DNA of 64,000 nucleotides. It comes from Laburnicola sp. R22_1. Lineage: Eukaryota; Ascomycota; Dothideomycetes; Pleosporales; Didymosphaeriaceae. The notes beneath the pieces were generated by a model. It did not search any database. It had not been told where the DNA came from and saw only the letters and a program-made list of their open reading frames with translations. A program made the translations under genes and the position numbers. Position 1 is the first letter of the stretch. Each line of letters begins with the position of its first letter. The DNA is taken from positions 682,001 through 746,000 of the forward strand of contig JACONQ010000002.1 in NCBI GenBank assembly GCA_014281115.1. Direction: 5' to 3'. Below are positions 13,109 to 27,987 of this stretch, in pieces.

Positions 13109-13117
13109 TTATCTGAT
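13109..13117 (-). promoter_or_regulatory. SreA-type iron-repressor site ATCAGATAA
   Basis: This is an exact ATCWGATAA match on the minus strand (TTATCTGAT on the plus strand), about 640 bp upstream of sidA and 121 bp from the previous site. Confidence 0.55.
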
Positions 13118-13759
13118 CTGGCGATTAGATTGAAAATCCCTACACGGATACATTGATTTGCAGGGTCAGCCATCCACCGACACAGGCGTGACTCGGTTCA
13201 AGCCCTTCTGGCCGGATCGCAAAGCTATAGGCTAACATATATCGCGCCACCGTGGTGTGAACCATGTGATACGAGATGGCCAAGATCGGCGATTCTGCTG
13301 GAAAGGTTCTGGTCCTGCCGCGCAGTTTGAGTGCGCTCTCGGGTGGTGAAGTCATCCCTGCCTCCACCCACCGTTGGTGTTGGAATATCTAGATGTTCGT
13401 GTCCCTGATTTCTTTTGGCATACGAATTGTTTTTCCGTTTCTCGCCCAATTCTGAGGAGTAGGATAGGTCTCGACTCATGATCGCGCTCAGCTACACTAG
13501 TTCCTTCTAGCACGTCATTATTCATCAGCATAGCTACAGATTGTTTGCTTCAGCATCAGCCTTGTTTTACGCTGGAATTTGTCCTCGAAATCTCCCGAGG
13601 AGACAAATTGACAGCTGTCACAGTCGTGGTCGACGATTGTCGTTCTAGTTTGCCTGTCCTATCAAGACCCAATGTAAGCAAACACGGCGTCTGGCGACCA
13701 ACCATCAGACTGATACTTATAGCCTCCCCGCTTGTTGTCGTAATAGCCTCTTCAGAGCT

Positions 13760-15455
13760 ATGAGCCCTCACGCCGAAGTACCGATGGAGAGTTCAGAAGA
13801 GCGCGCACCAGCAGTCCAAGAGGCCTTCGCGGGTTTCACAGCCAACGTGCTGGACGAGAGCCAGTTCCCCGTGTTCGAAAACCGGTCACATCTTCGATAT
13901 ACACCAGAGGAGGAACTGCACGATGTGATATGCGTGGGATTTGGTCCTGCATCACTGGCCATAGCGGTAGCTCTCCACGACGCGATGGATGGGACGGATC
14001 CATCTTTGGACCTGCCTGGCCTGCAGAGCCGACCACCAAAAGTTGCGTTCCTAGAGAAGCAGCCGCAGTTTGCGTGGCATGCTGGCATGCTTCTCCCTGG
14101 GGCTAGGATGCAGATCACTTTTATGAAGGATATGGCGACGCTGAGGAATCCGCGAAGCGAGTTTACCTTCATCAACTATCTCCACCAAAAAGATCGCCTT
14201 GTGGAGTTTACCAACCTGAACACCTTCCTCCCGCAGCGAGTCGAGTACGAGGACTATATGAGATGGTGTGCTAGCTGGTTCGAAGAAGTGGTACAGTACG
14301 ACCAGGAAGTGGTCAAGGTCATGCCGGAGAAGTCGCACAGTGGAGCCGGCGAGATTACGACGTTTACCGTCATGTCGCGGAATCTGCAGACTGGCCAAAT
14401 GGAATCGAGGAGAACGAAGCATGTAGTCATCGCTGCTGGTGGACGACCGAATCTTCCTCCACCGTTTCCAAGCAACCACCCCAGAGTGATCCATTCGTCC
14501 AAGTTCTCGTACATTTCAACGGAAGTTTTGAAGGACCTCCAACGACCATACAAGGTTGCCGTCGTCGGGAATGGACAGAGTGCAGCGGAGATCTTCGACT
14601 TCTTGCACGCTCACTACCCCAATACCCAGACAAGGTTATTGATCAAGGGAGGTACTCTACGGCCTAGCGACGACTCGCCCTTGTGAGTAACTGTACCTCA
14701 GAAGAATCTAGATACCGCTAATCTCTCCCCAGTGTCAATGAGATCTTCAATCCTGGACGAGTTGACAGCACGTACAACCGCGACCCCTCCATCCGCGCCA
14801 CCGCCATCAAAGAAGACCGCGGAACAAACTACGGCGTCGTCCGCCTCAACCTCCTCGAACACATCTACGAAACACTCTACCTTCAGCGCATAAAATACGG
14901 CAATACCCCGGAAGCAGAGGCGCAATGGCCCCATGCCATCCTCCCCTACCGATGCGTAACCTCGGTCCAAGACTCGCCCACCATCAAAGATGGCATCCGT
15001 CTCCAAATCCGCGACCAAAGTCCGCTCTACCTCTCCGATTCTCCTAATGCTTCAGAAAGAACCGAAACCCTAGACGTCGACGCCGTCTTCGTAGCCACAG
15101 GCTACCACCGCGACCTCCACGAGACGCTGCTCAAAGACGCCCGCCACCTCATGCCGGGCGGGGACCTCAAAGACGTGAAGTGGCAGGTGCAGCGTGACTA
15201 CCGCATGTCTTTTGCGGACAAGAGCATCAGCGAAGATGCCGGAGTGTGGCTGCAGGGATGCTGTGAGAGCACGCATGGTGTAAGTGTGGCCTAGTCCGTT
15301 ATAATCTCTGAGGAGCTAATGTTTGGGGGCGGCAGTTGAGCGATACGTTGCTTTCGATACTGGCTAATAGGAGTGGGGAGGTGGTGAATGCGATTTTTGG
15401 GAAGAAGAGTTGGGGGTTGGATGGGGGTTTGGGATATGGAGGGCTGCGTAATTAG
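13760..15455 (+). CDS. sidA: L-ornithine N5-monooxygenase (SidA type)
   Basis: There are three exons: 13760-14682, 14733-15279 and 15336-15455, with introns of 50 and 56 bp (GTGAGT and GTAAGT donors). The product is 529 residues, close to known SidA proteins of about 500. It hydroxylates the N5 amine of L-ornithine with NADPH and FAD, the committed step of hydroxamate siderophore synthesis. Visible motifs are the FAD site ([12 protein letters not shown], near residue 57), the substrate region ([15 protein letters not shown]), the NADPH site ([12 protein letters not shown], near residue 275), DDSPFVNEIFNP across the first splice, and ATGYH near the C terminus. The second possible start (MESSEERAP, 8 codons later) cannot be excluded. 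The gene points away from the siderophore NRPS and shares upstream DNA with three SreA-type sites, so joint iron repression is likely. Confidence 0.95.
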
Positions 15456-16326
15456 CGGGGATTAGTGGAGCTTGAGAGCGTGGCGTGTCAGCCTCGGGCG
15501 GTTTGGGCACGATTGGGTCTGTTTGAGAAGGATGGGTGACGTGCTTGAACGCTCGGATTGTCATGGACCTGAGTGGAGGTTGGTGTGCGTGGAATTGAAG
15601 CCAGCTATGTACTGTAGGTATGTATGACTGTGAGCCCAAGCCCTGAATGCTCTGGACGAGCCGCTGTGACGAGTCGGCCCGTTTCCTGGTGGCATTGGCC
15701 AAACAAAGAGACAAGGAGTGGCTTCGCAACCCAGGCTGCGTGTAGCCGTGGGCTATATAGCAGACGGCAGCCAGCAAGCCCATGGGAGGGCTCGTTGGGT
15801 TGATTCAGCGCCCAAAACGGGGGCGCTAGTGGTCGCTTGGCCGCGCTGCGTGTTGCGCAGAGCAGCCCAAGCCAAGCGCATCTCCGTCCAATTCACACTC
15901 CAAACTCCTCCCACGGCCCTGCCCTCTGCGCGTCGCCTCCCCGCGCGTGCATCCCTCTGCCCTCTGCCCGTCCTCTGTCCTTTGGCCTCCCTCTTCGCCG
16001 GCTGCCTGCTGCACCGCGTTGCCGGCGCTCGTGGCACGACGTTTCCCTTGGAACCTTGGACCCCCGCCTGCTGCACCGTCGAGTCCCAAGCGCGCACGTC
16101 TGCCTACGCGCTCTCTCTCACCACTGCCAGTGCCGTCCTGCTCTGGCCCGTCTGTCGCCCTCGCGCCGCCGCTCTCTGCCGCCCGCCGCCGCTGCTTGCC
16201 TCCTCGTCCCGCGGCGCCATTCGGAATGCCCGGCGCGGATTGACTGCGTCACCCTAGCTGATAGCTGAGCCGGCTGTCCCAACCTCGTCCACGCCCCGAC
16301 GGCCCTCGACGGCTCCCCTCGCCAGC
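15456..16326. other. Region between sidA and YAK1
   Basis: This is a very C-rich, pyrimidine-biased stretch with long overlapping open frames on both strands and no recognisable protein. It probably holds the sidA 3' end and a long YAK1 leader or promoter. Confidence 0.5.
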
Positions 16327-19327
<3,001 letters not shown>

Positions 19328-20241
19328 CGTGGGAAGCTCTAGAGGTGTTATCCTTTTTGACTGGTGGTGTGCAAACACATCATCACACTTGACTAAGTTT
19401 CAGCCCTCGACACTCCAGTTAGCCGACTTTCGTATCCCCCCCAGGCATCCACCTCGGGTGAGAGTAGCATCTCAACACACGGAAGGTTCCCAACTATTGG
19501 TCGTGGGTGAGGATGGCCAGCAGCAGACGGTTTGCGCGGCACACCAATTTGCAACAATTTTCATTACCGTTTCCCGCCCGCCAGGCAGACGTGGCGAATG
19601 GCTTCAGTATCTTTGTGGAACAGCCAGTAGGTTCAGAATAGCATATGTGGGCAAGGATCATCACGGTGGGTATGGTGGATGGATGGGATGCATACGTCTT
19701 GTTTGACGTGTGGACTGCATTGCACATGTCGCGGGCGTTATGCGAACGTTAGAAGATGGCGGGCTGGTGGAAATCTTCCTTGTTATCAGTTTCCTCGCAC
19801 ATGGGTTGATGGTTGATGAAGGCGGATTGGCTGCAAGGTGGGAGGTGGGAGGCGATACTTGTACTTTACTAGCATTCATATGAATATTCCAACTGCTGTC
19901 GTGCGATTGCAGATGGCAGCGATTGCGACTTCTGTGCGATGATTAGTGGGCGCAGAAGATCGGGAGCCGCTCGATCACTTGACTCATCGAATGGACTTTG
20001 TTGCTCACATGTGCACATGCAGGTGCAGGTGCGGGTGCAGGTGAAGTGCCCCGCACGTGAACGCTCGGACCATGGCGGGCGCTTTGCCTCCCACTTTGAA
20101 TTTTTGGCTTGGCGTAGACTCAAAGCCGCACCGGAACCGAAGGTGCAAGGCTCGCGCAGTTCGCTCTCCACCCGCTCACCGCCCTCGCGACACTTTTCTC
20201 CATCGCTCCGACGGCCGCAACGACTCGAGAATACAGCCAAT
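19328..20241. other. Region between YAK1 and NIP1
   Basis: This holds the YAK1 3' end and the eIF3c promoter or leader. Near 20020-20040 there is a short (GCAGGT)n-like repeat. I saw no gene. Confidence 0.5.
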
Positions 20242-22979
20242 ATGACGTCCCGCTTCTTCGCCGCCAGCGACAGCTCCAGCGACGAGTCGTCCGAGGAAGA
20301 GCTCTACTCTGAGGAGGAGCATTCCGAGAAGGAAGACTCCGATGAGGATTCCGACGAGGACCAGGAAGGCTCAGATGACGACTCGTCCGACGAGGATGGC
20401 GGGGGCGCCAACCGTTTCTTGAAGGATGATGGCGTTAGTGATGAAGAGAGCGACGAGGACGAGGGAGCCAAGGTGTTGAAGAGTGCGAAAGACAAGCGAT
20501 TTGAGGAGCTGGAGGGCATCGTGCGGAGCATCGAGAACGCAGAGAAGATCAACGATTGGGCAGTTATCCAGGAACGTGAGTATGCCCCAGAACTCCTGGC
20601 GCCATGCTAGGCTTGGTGGAGTGGTCGGACACGATGCTAATGCACGGCGTAGAGTTCGACAAGCTGAACCGCCAGATCCCTGCCCTCATCCGGCAGAATG
20701 ATGGCCGCGTGCCCAAGTTGTACATCCAGGCTATAGCCGATCTTGAGACGGTCATGAACGAGACGCTCGAGAAGCAGAAGGTCACGCCCAAGAAGATGAA
20801 CGCCATCAACACGCGTGGTCTCAACGCCGTGCGCCAGAAGATCAGGAAGAACAACAAGGAGTACGCCAAGGACATCGATGCGTATAGGGCGGATAAGGAT
20901 GCCTTCATGCGTGAGGAGGTGGTTGAGGCAGCTCCCAAGGAGAAGAAGAAGAAAGTTTTAGCAGCCTTGCTCGATCAGCAAGCTGCTGATGATGGGGATG
21001 ACGGCTTCACCATGGTTGATGCGCGTGGCAAGGCTGTACAGTACACACCTGAGGGCATTCTCAAAAATCTACGATCGATTGTGGAGCAGAGAGGTCGCAA
21101 GAACACGGACCGGATGGACCACATTCGGACGCTGGAGAAGCTTTTCGATGTCGCTATCAATGACTACCAGAGGGTCCGAGTGCTACTCACAGTTATCTCA
21201 ACGCGATTTGATCTGACGTCCGGCACTGGCAATCAGATGGTCCAGGAGCAGTGGAAGCTGTGAGTCATGACTAAAATCTCAATTTTGGCGGCAACTAACA
21301 AGCATCAGGGCACAGCAAGAGTTCAACAAGCTGTTGCAGATTCTTGAGAACTCTAAGGAGATTGTTGTTATTGAGGGCGCCGAAGAGTGGGAAGACGATG
21401 AAAAGCCACCTACCATCACTCCTGGGGAAATCTTCAAAGTCCCAGGCAGCGTGGTGTCATTCGTGGAAAGGCTCGACGACGAGCTCACTAGGTCGCTCCA
21501 GCACATCGACCCTCATACTTCGGAGTACATTGAGCGCTTGACAGACGAGGGCTCTCTCTACACCTCGCTCGTCCGCGCTCTAGTATACGTCGAAGGCTTG
21601 AAGAAAAACCCGGCACTCAGTGTGGTACAAGAATCATTGAACCGCGTTGTTATGCGACGGTTGGAACACGTTTACTTTAAGGTATGTAGCTTCACTGCGG
21701 TTTACTGGATAAACGCTAACCTATCCAGCCCTCCCAGGTCGTCAGCATACTCGAAGTCAACACCTGGAAAGCGCTTCCAGCCAGCCTTGATTCCGAAGTC
21801 ACCCCCCGCTCTACCGAAAACGATACCGCTTCCCTCGTTCAGACCCTTTGCACATATCTCTTCAGACACAGCGAAGGCATCATCCGCGCGAGGGCTATGC
21901 TCTGCCAGGTCTACTTCTTGGCTTTGCACGACCAGTATTACAAAGCTCGCGACATGATGCTCATGTCCCATCTTCAGGATACCATCAGCAACTTCGACGT
22001 CAGCACACAGATCCTCTTCAACCGCGCTTTGGTCCAGATCGGTCTATGCGCATTCCGTGCGGGGCTTGTATATGAGGCACAGACATCCCTACAGGAAATC
22101 TGCGGTAGTAACAGGCAGAAGGAGCTTCTCGCACAAGGTCTGCAGATGCAGCGCTTTACCCAGATCTCTCCCGAGCAGGAGCGTCTTGAGCGCCAGCGAC
22201 AACTTCCCTTCCACATGCACATCAACCTCGAGTTGCTAGAATGCGTGTACCTCACCTGCTCTATGCTCCTTGAGATTCCTCTCCTGGCACAGGTTGGCTC
22301 ATCACCAGACATCCGGAAGCGCGTCATCAGCAAGACTTACCGCCGTCTTTTAGAATATCATGAGCGCCAAATTTTCACCGGACCACCTGAGAACACTCGC
22401 GACCACGTGATGCAGGCCTCCAAGGCCCTCTCTGCGGGCGAATGGCAAAAGGCCGCTCACTACATCAATAGCATCAAGATCTGGGAGTTGATGGCCAACA
22501 GCGAAAAGATACAGGAGATGCTCTCGGCGCAGATTCAAGAAGAGGGTCTGCGAACCTATCTCTTCACCTACGCGCCCTTTTACGACACGCTCGCTGTTTC
22601 CACATTAGCTCAAATGTTCGACTTGCCGGAGCGCAAGGTCTCGGCCGTCGTCTCAAGAATGATTTCGCACGAGGAGCTGGGGGCTGCCCTTGACCAGGTC
22701 AACTCGGCCATCATCTTTAGAAAGGGTGTCGAATTGTCCCGACTGCAGACGATGGCGCTCAGCCTGGCGGACAAGGCGTCGAACCTTATTGAGTCGAATG
22801 AGAAGACGCTCGAGCAGAGGACACAAGGCACTGCCAATGCCTTTGAGAGGCAGACTGGCAGAGGCGGCCGAGGTGGCGGCAGGGGCGGTCGTGGTCGGGG
22901 AGGTCTGGGACGTGGTGGCGGTGGTGGGAGGAATCAGCAGTTCACTGGTGGTGCGCTTGGTCGGGCTATTCAGGCATAA
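20242..22979 (+). CDS. NIP1: Translation initiation factor eIF3 subunit c
   Basis: There are four exons: 20242-20575, 20653-21259, 21309-21681 and 21729-22979. The introns are 77, 49 and 47 bp, and the product is 854 residues (yeast Nip1 has 812). It begins [15 protein letters not shown] and is followed by a long Ser/Asp/Glu tract, the eIF1/eIF5-contacting arm of the family. The central part carries the eIF3c N-terminal domain ([14 protein letters not shown], [12 protein letters not shown]). A C-terminal PCI domain includes [15 protein letters not shown] and [20 protein letters not shown]. The end is a Gly/Arg-rich tail (about residues 815-840). The protein is a core scaffold of eIF3 on the 40S subunit and acts in the cytoplasm. 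Confidence 0.96.
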
Positions 22980-23903
22980 GGGTGCTGTTCAATGAGTTCA
23001 AGTCTGTTCTGTGGGGCAGATGGTATCTTGTATTGTCTGCCCGGCCCGGTTCGTGCATTGGGTGGTCTGAAGACGACGGATTTAACATGGTTTTGGCGTC
23101 TTTTTTGTTTTTGTTTGAGCAGAGAGTGGGCACCGTGGGTGTGTCCCCCCCCTCCCTCCCTCGCTCGTCTTTTCTCGTGGTAATGTGGTTTTTCTCATGT
23201 GCATGCAGGTCTTGATAGATAGGAAGAGGCTGTGTGTGTGTGCGTGTGCATCAATGGGATGAAAAGTTCAAATACGCGTTGTGTGTCGTTTTGTGTTCCT
23301 TGCGGTGCTCGGCCCTTCGCGGGGGCCAGAACACCCGGTTATGCCCTCGAGGCTCCTTCTTGCCTTTCCATTAAAATGAAAGAACGTCCATGTATCTTTG
23401 ATATGCCGGTGACGGAATGTAATCAAGGTTAAGCGTGAATACATGTAATTAGGTGGTCCTAGATCATGTGAATTTTAGGACCTTGCGACTTCGGGTTCGC
23501 AGAATCCACGGAAGGTAAAGTAAGGTTGGTTTTCCTCTTGTGGAGCGTTGGGTCTGGGGTGCGTGTCGTGGCTTCTGGCTTGTGCTTGGTTGATGGAGGA
23601 TGCGTGGTGCATGCGAAAGGAAATGGGAGGTGGTGACGGGGTGGGAGTTGTATGGGGGAAGGATGGAAGGAAGGGGTCTTATGGGGGGGGGGGGGGGTTT
23701 GTATGGTTCTTGGTATGTGTAGTTGTTTGTAGTTTGTAGGATGAAAGGGTGAGGTCGAGGTTGAGGTTGAGGTTAAGGAGAAGGAGGTTTCGGTACTATT
23801 TGTTTTAGGGTGGTAAGTGGGAATTGGTCTTGCGTTGTGGGGGTGTAGGAAGGTGGTGATTTATGTACGTACATACACACACACACGCACACGCGCGCAC
23901 ATA
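22980..23903. other. Low-complexity region 3' of NIP1
   Basis: This is G/T-rich DNA without a credible gene. It contains a run of 15 G (23683-23697), GAGGTT-like hexamers (23751-23778) and an AC/GC dinucleotide repeat (about 23874-23900) that ends right at the insertion point of transposon A. Confidence 0.7.
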
Positions 23904-26029
23904 CCCTAGCTTGGCAGTCCGTGCAACGCGTCACTCCATGCAACACCCCAACATAATCGCTCGGCCACAAACATGAGGCTATAGAGACAGCCACAAAAAA
24001 TAATATCACAAGATTTTCTGGAGTTGAGGTCTCTAAGGCCCGTAGATAATTGCTAGCTACTTAGATTATTAATATCTGCTTAGTATTTTAATGATTCGGC
24101 CTCTGCGTGACTGTGAGGCGGATGCAACAGATAAGGCCTTATTAATATCTACAGCCTTACGCTGAGCCTGTTTCTTCTTAATAGATCTACTAGAAGGCTT
24201 TAAGGCCTTCTTATTACCCTTTTAGGATAATCTGATACGTTTCTGAAGTTGACTTTGTGCCTTGCGGGCCTGTTGTTTAAGACGTTGATCTGCAGCCTTA
24301 TTGGCCCTCTGCTTTGCGCGCGCATCTCTAGCAGCTGCTTGAGCAATACGCCTCTCCTGGAGAAGTCTTGCCTTGAGCTGCTGGCTGGACCGACGAGCCT
24401 CTGCTTGCTCACTTTTTTAAAGCTGTTTTTGCTAATCCTCTATATCTTTTTAGTGTTGACGATCGCGGGCCCGCTGCACGCTATAAGGTGACCAGAAAAC
24501 AGCTCCACCATAATACTTATCTGGCTAATTAAGAGGTAAAGGCCTGCCTCGCTTTAAGCGCTTCTTCTGTATCGATAGGGCCTCGCGGAGGCCATTGTTT
24601 TCATGCTCTAAAAGCTGTTTCTGTACAGAGATATGGTGTACAGTTCGACTAAGCTTCTTAGCCTTATTATCTCCGCCTGTATCCACAGCGGCCCTTAGTA
24701 GCCTATCGATCTTTCTCCAATCTGAAGCACTAAGTACTAAGGTTGAGCTTTCTTGTGATCCTTGCTTAGATAGTTAAGACTGATCAAATCTATTGAGTAT
24801 AGTTGTTGGATCGAGCGGGGAGATGCCTGTAGCTTTAAAGGCCCGGAGGATCAATAGCTGCCTTATTGTATTAACCTAGGCCTGCCAGAACAGGCTAAAG
24901 AAACCTCTCTTAGCGATTGAGGCCAGTCCCTGGCTGTTGTTTATGAAGGCTGATAGCTCGTTCGAATATGCTGTTGATAGAGGCTTGAAGACGCAGACAT
25001 TAAGAGGCTGCAACGTATGCGTAGAATGAGGCGGATATATAGCTAGCAGGATCCTATTGCGATCACAAAAGTCAATAAAGTCTATTGTGATATAAGATCT
25101 ATGGCCATTAAGGATCAATAGCCGATACGATCGTCCAGATTTTGGCTTTGTGAGCCAATTAAACACCTGTTGCAGCTATGCAAGGCCGATCTAATTATTG
25201 CTCTAGCCAGATTCTGATACTGTAATAAAGGCCTAATAGTGTTCAGGATTAATATCCTCGGCCCAGCTTGATTGTATGTTGATAGAGCTGGCCTAATAGA
25301 TAAGACCTGGGGCCAAGGCAGATCCGTCGGCGCATATACAAGCTATAATTGATATCCACTTACAGCTGCTATCTTGTATTACTTGCCTTACAGTCTTGGC
25401 CTTGTATAGAGGCCTATTAAAGATCCTCTTGGAGTGGGAGGTGATGCTAAGCAGGAAGCCTTTCTCGTCCATATTGTACGTATCTCGAGCCTTGATCTGA
25501 TATTGTTTGATCTTACGCTGTAAGAGCTCGAAGTAGAGCTTATATTTGGCTGGAGAATTAGCTTTGTGGCGATTGTTGTTGATGCTGGCCGTCTATTGAG
25601 ATATTAAGGATTCCTTGTTCCGCCGTACAAAGCGATCAACCTAGGATATTAAGATCTGCTTTTTAGCTATATGTGAAGCAAAGCTCTGTATTATCTGCCT
25701 TGTAGGAGGAAGGCCACGTTTGGTGAGCTGTTTGATATATTGTAGAAGCTCTACTTCTTGTTGTTGGCTGATATTTCGACGCGCGGAGTTGGCAGCTGCA
25801 CCTGCTTGTGTGACGCCTTGGTGCCGACGCGTTAGTGTAGAAGTCACAACACCGTAATCCTTTGCAACCTGTCTATATAAGAAAGATTCTCCTAGCTCTC
25901 GCGATTCGATTGCTGCTATCGCAGCCTCAATTGGATCCATATTAGTGGAGATATGGCGCGTCAAAGTTGGGGTGTTGCATGGCGGGGTGTTGCATGGAGT
26001 GACGCGTTGCACGGACTGCCAAGCTAGGG
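23904..26029 (-). mobile_element. Element A: decayed Fot1/pogo-class DNA transposon
   Basis: The element is 2126 bp and is bounded by a perfect 46-bp terminal inverted repeat (23904-23949 and 25984-26029, outer end CCCTAGCTTGGCAGTCC). TA target duplications lie at 23902-23903 and 26030-26031. The right end carries a second subterminal copy of GGGGTGTTGCAT (25969-25980). The interior is TA-rich with many stops, as expected after repeat-induced point mutation, while the TIRs remain identical. It encodes a dead transposase on the minus strand. Confidence 0.92.
24222..25940 (-). pseudogene. Transposase of element A (pogo/Fot1 type), RIP-decayed
   Basis: The likely start is MDPIEAAI at 25940 and the original stop is TAA at 24222-24224. 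The N terminus reads as a psq-type helix-turn-helix (YRQVAKDYGVVTSTLTRR) followed by a CENP-B-like HTH (PPTRQIIQSFA). The DDE domain remains as LILNGHRSYITIDF and PPHSTHTLQPLNVCVF. The tail is a basic Q/R/A-rich helix. Both catalytic aspartates visible in this part are Asn (codons near 25109 and 25001), matching G-to-A changes on the coding strand. Several in-frame stops interrupt the frame. It is not functional. Confidence 0.85.
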
Positions 26030-26216
26030 TAAGCTAGCGCATATAGTCGCCGCCCAATAGGGTTGCCGCCCACCCCGCCAAAACGCGACACCTGCACAAA
26101 ACCCGCGATATCTCAGCAACGCTGATTACAATTGCCATTGACTACACATAGATTCAAGCGCTGTAGCGGCTGTAGCTATAGCAGCTGTTTCTAAAGTGCT
26201 TGATACAGTAAATATA

Positions 26217-27987
26217 AGCTCGCGCACCCCTAGTTCTCGCGCACCCCCACCAAATCGCGCCCCCTCACAAAGACGCGTATTTTATCAACACTTCTTGTTC
26301 AATATGGATATACGCGAGCAGAGTATACAATTTGCTATCGCGCAATACAATGCTGGCGTTTTTACAAGCCAACGAGCCGCCGCAAAGGCCTACGGTGTTC
26401 CTCCCTCCACCCTACGCGATCGACTAGGTGGCATGGCGAACAGACGCGCCAGCCACGCCAACCAGCAGCGATTGACACCGGATCAAGAAAGCTTCCTAGT
26501 AGAGTGGATTCTTGAGCAGGATACCAATGGCTACCCTCCCTCGCACGCGCGCGCTCGAGAAATGGCGACCCGAATTCTCCGTATGAACGGCGACGTAGAG
26601 CCTCTAGGCAAAAGGTGGATGCAACACTTTATACAGCGCAACCCACGCGTTGCTTCTGTTATAGGGAGAAAGCTAGATACAAGCCGCGCTGAGGCAGCTA
26701 CACCAGAACAAATCAACGCGTTTCTTGAGCTATTTGAGCGCGTCAGAATCAGGCTAGGCATACAGGCAGAGAATATCTGGAATATTGATGAGACTGGTAT
26801 TGCCCTTGGTGTAGGTACCAACTCCAGGGTGCTCGCAAATAGCCAAAAAGAAAGGCTTACATCAAGTCGCCAGAGAATCGCGAGTGGGTCTCAATAATTG
26901 AGGCTGTATCAGCTACAGGGCAGAAGCTGCCCTGCGCTGTTATTTTCAAAGGCCAGAGCCTACAAACAACCTGGTTTCCAGCATCTATACCAAATTGGCT
27001 CTATACAACCTCAGAGAATGGGTGGACCTCGCAGGAGATAGGCCTTGAGTGGTTGCGCCGGCTCTTTCTACCAGAATCAGCGCCTAAGGGTAGCCAATAC
27101 CGGCTACTCCTCTGCGACGCGCATAGTAGCCATGTGAATATTGAGTTCCTCTGGGCTTGCAAGCAGGCTCGAGTAGAGCTTCTATTTCTACCAGCTCATT
27201 CAACACACCTCCTACAGCCGCTAGATCTATCAGGGTTCTCGGTTATTAAGTCGAACTATAAAAATCACATACGCGACCTGGCGAGCCTCGACGACGCCGC
27301 GCCTATTAAGAAGGCGCGCTTTATTAGCTACTACCACCTAGCCAGAGAGGAAGGCCTCTCAGAGAGGGTGATTCGGGCTGGCTGGCGCGCTGCTGGTCTT
27401 GTTCCCTATAACCCTAATCAGGTACTTCTATCCTCACAGGTTATAGGCAGGCCAGCAACGCCGCCACGCCTACCTCAGGACCTCAACGCGATCAATACGC
27501 TCTATCGCACCCCTCAGAAACCTCAGGACGTGTACGCAACTCAGAAACATATTGAGAGGTCACAAGAGCTATTAAAACCTACGCGCCAGGCATTCCAAAA
27601 AATGAGCAAGGCAATAGCTATTAGCAATAGTCGAGCAGCAAAGCAGGAATCAATAATCTCTCGCCTACAGTATCAACTAGAGGCTACTAGCTCTCAGAAA
27701 AAGCGGAAACGAATCACTGTAGATTACAACCAAAGATTTGCTGATATTGAGAGTATCAAGCGTACAGTTGATCAAGCTGCTGCTGCAGAAGCTCAGAGCT
27801 CTAGGCCTAGAGCTCAGAGGCGTGCTGTAGCTACAGGGAGGGCAGCGCCTGATACTACCTTTCAATCTATGTGCATGGAGTGGCAATTAGAATAGGCGTT
27901 AATAAAATACGCGTCTTTTTTGTGCGGGTGCGCGATTTGGTGGGGTGCGCGAGTACTAGGGGTGCGCGAGTTCCTTGTGCGCGAGCT
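26217..27987 (+). mobile_element. Element C: Fot1/pogo-class DNA transposon nested in element B
   Basis: The element is 1771 bp, with TA duplications at 26215-26216 and 27988-27989. The inverted repeats begin AGCTCGCGCAC and continue with further CTCGCGCACCCC subrepeats. The right end carries one more subrepeat than the left. It lies in the opposite orientation to element B, inside the last codons of the B transposase. Exact excision at the TA restores the B reading frame, which confirms the borders. Confidence 0.92.
26304..27895 (+). pseudogene. Transposase of element C with a single frameshift
   Basis: It begins MDIREQSIQ at 26304; an upstream in-frame ATG lies outside the element. Domains are a psq HTH (AAAKAYGVPPSTLRDRL), a CENP-B HTH (PPSHARAREMATRILRM), and a DDE domain with NIDETG, LLLCDAHSSH and LLQPLDLSGF. 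A 1-bp loss in the A-rich run near 26843-26855 shifts the frame (B keeps QKKKAYI at this point). Otherwise both halves are open to the stop at 27893-27895. It would have about 530 residues if unbroken. This is a recently inactivated copy. Confidence 0.88.

Larger units (their letters stand above)
12498..13759. other. Upstream region of sidA
   Basis: This is non-coding. It holds two ATCWGATAA sites (12980 and 13109) and CCAAT pentamers (for example near 13443 and 13670), which could bind the CCAAT complex that works with HapX in iron regulation. No gene or RNA was recognised. Confidence 0.55.

Noticed and set aside
13190..13210. GGTTCAAGCCC resembling a tRNA B box
   Set aside because: The bases on both sides cannot form a T stem, and no A box or acceptor stem is found at the right distance.
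15718..16268. Overlapping open frames of 98-179 codons before YAK1
   Set aside because: Several frames on both strands are open at once because the DNA is GC-rich. The translations are compositionally odd and match nothing I recognise.
23751..23778. GAGGTT hexamers as possible telomere-like repeats
   Set aside because: Only about four imperfect copies in an internal position, next to other simple repeats. The fungal telomere unit TTAGGG is absent.
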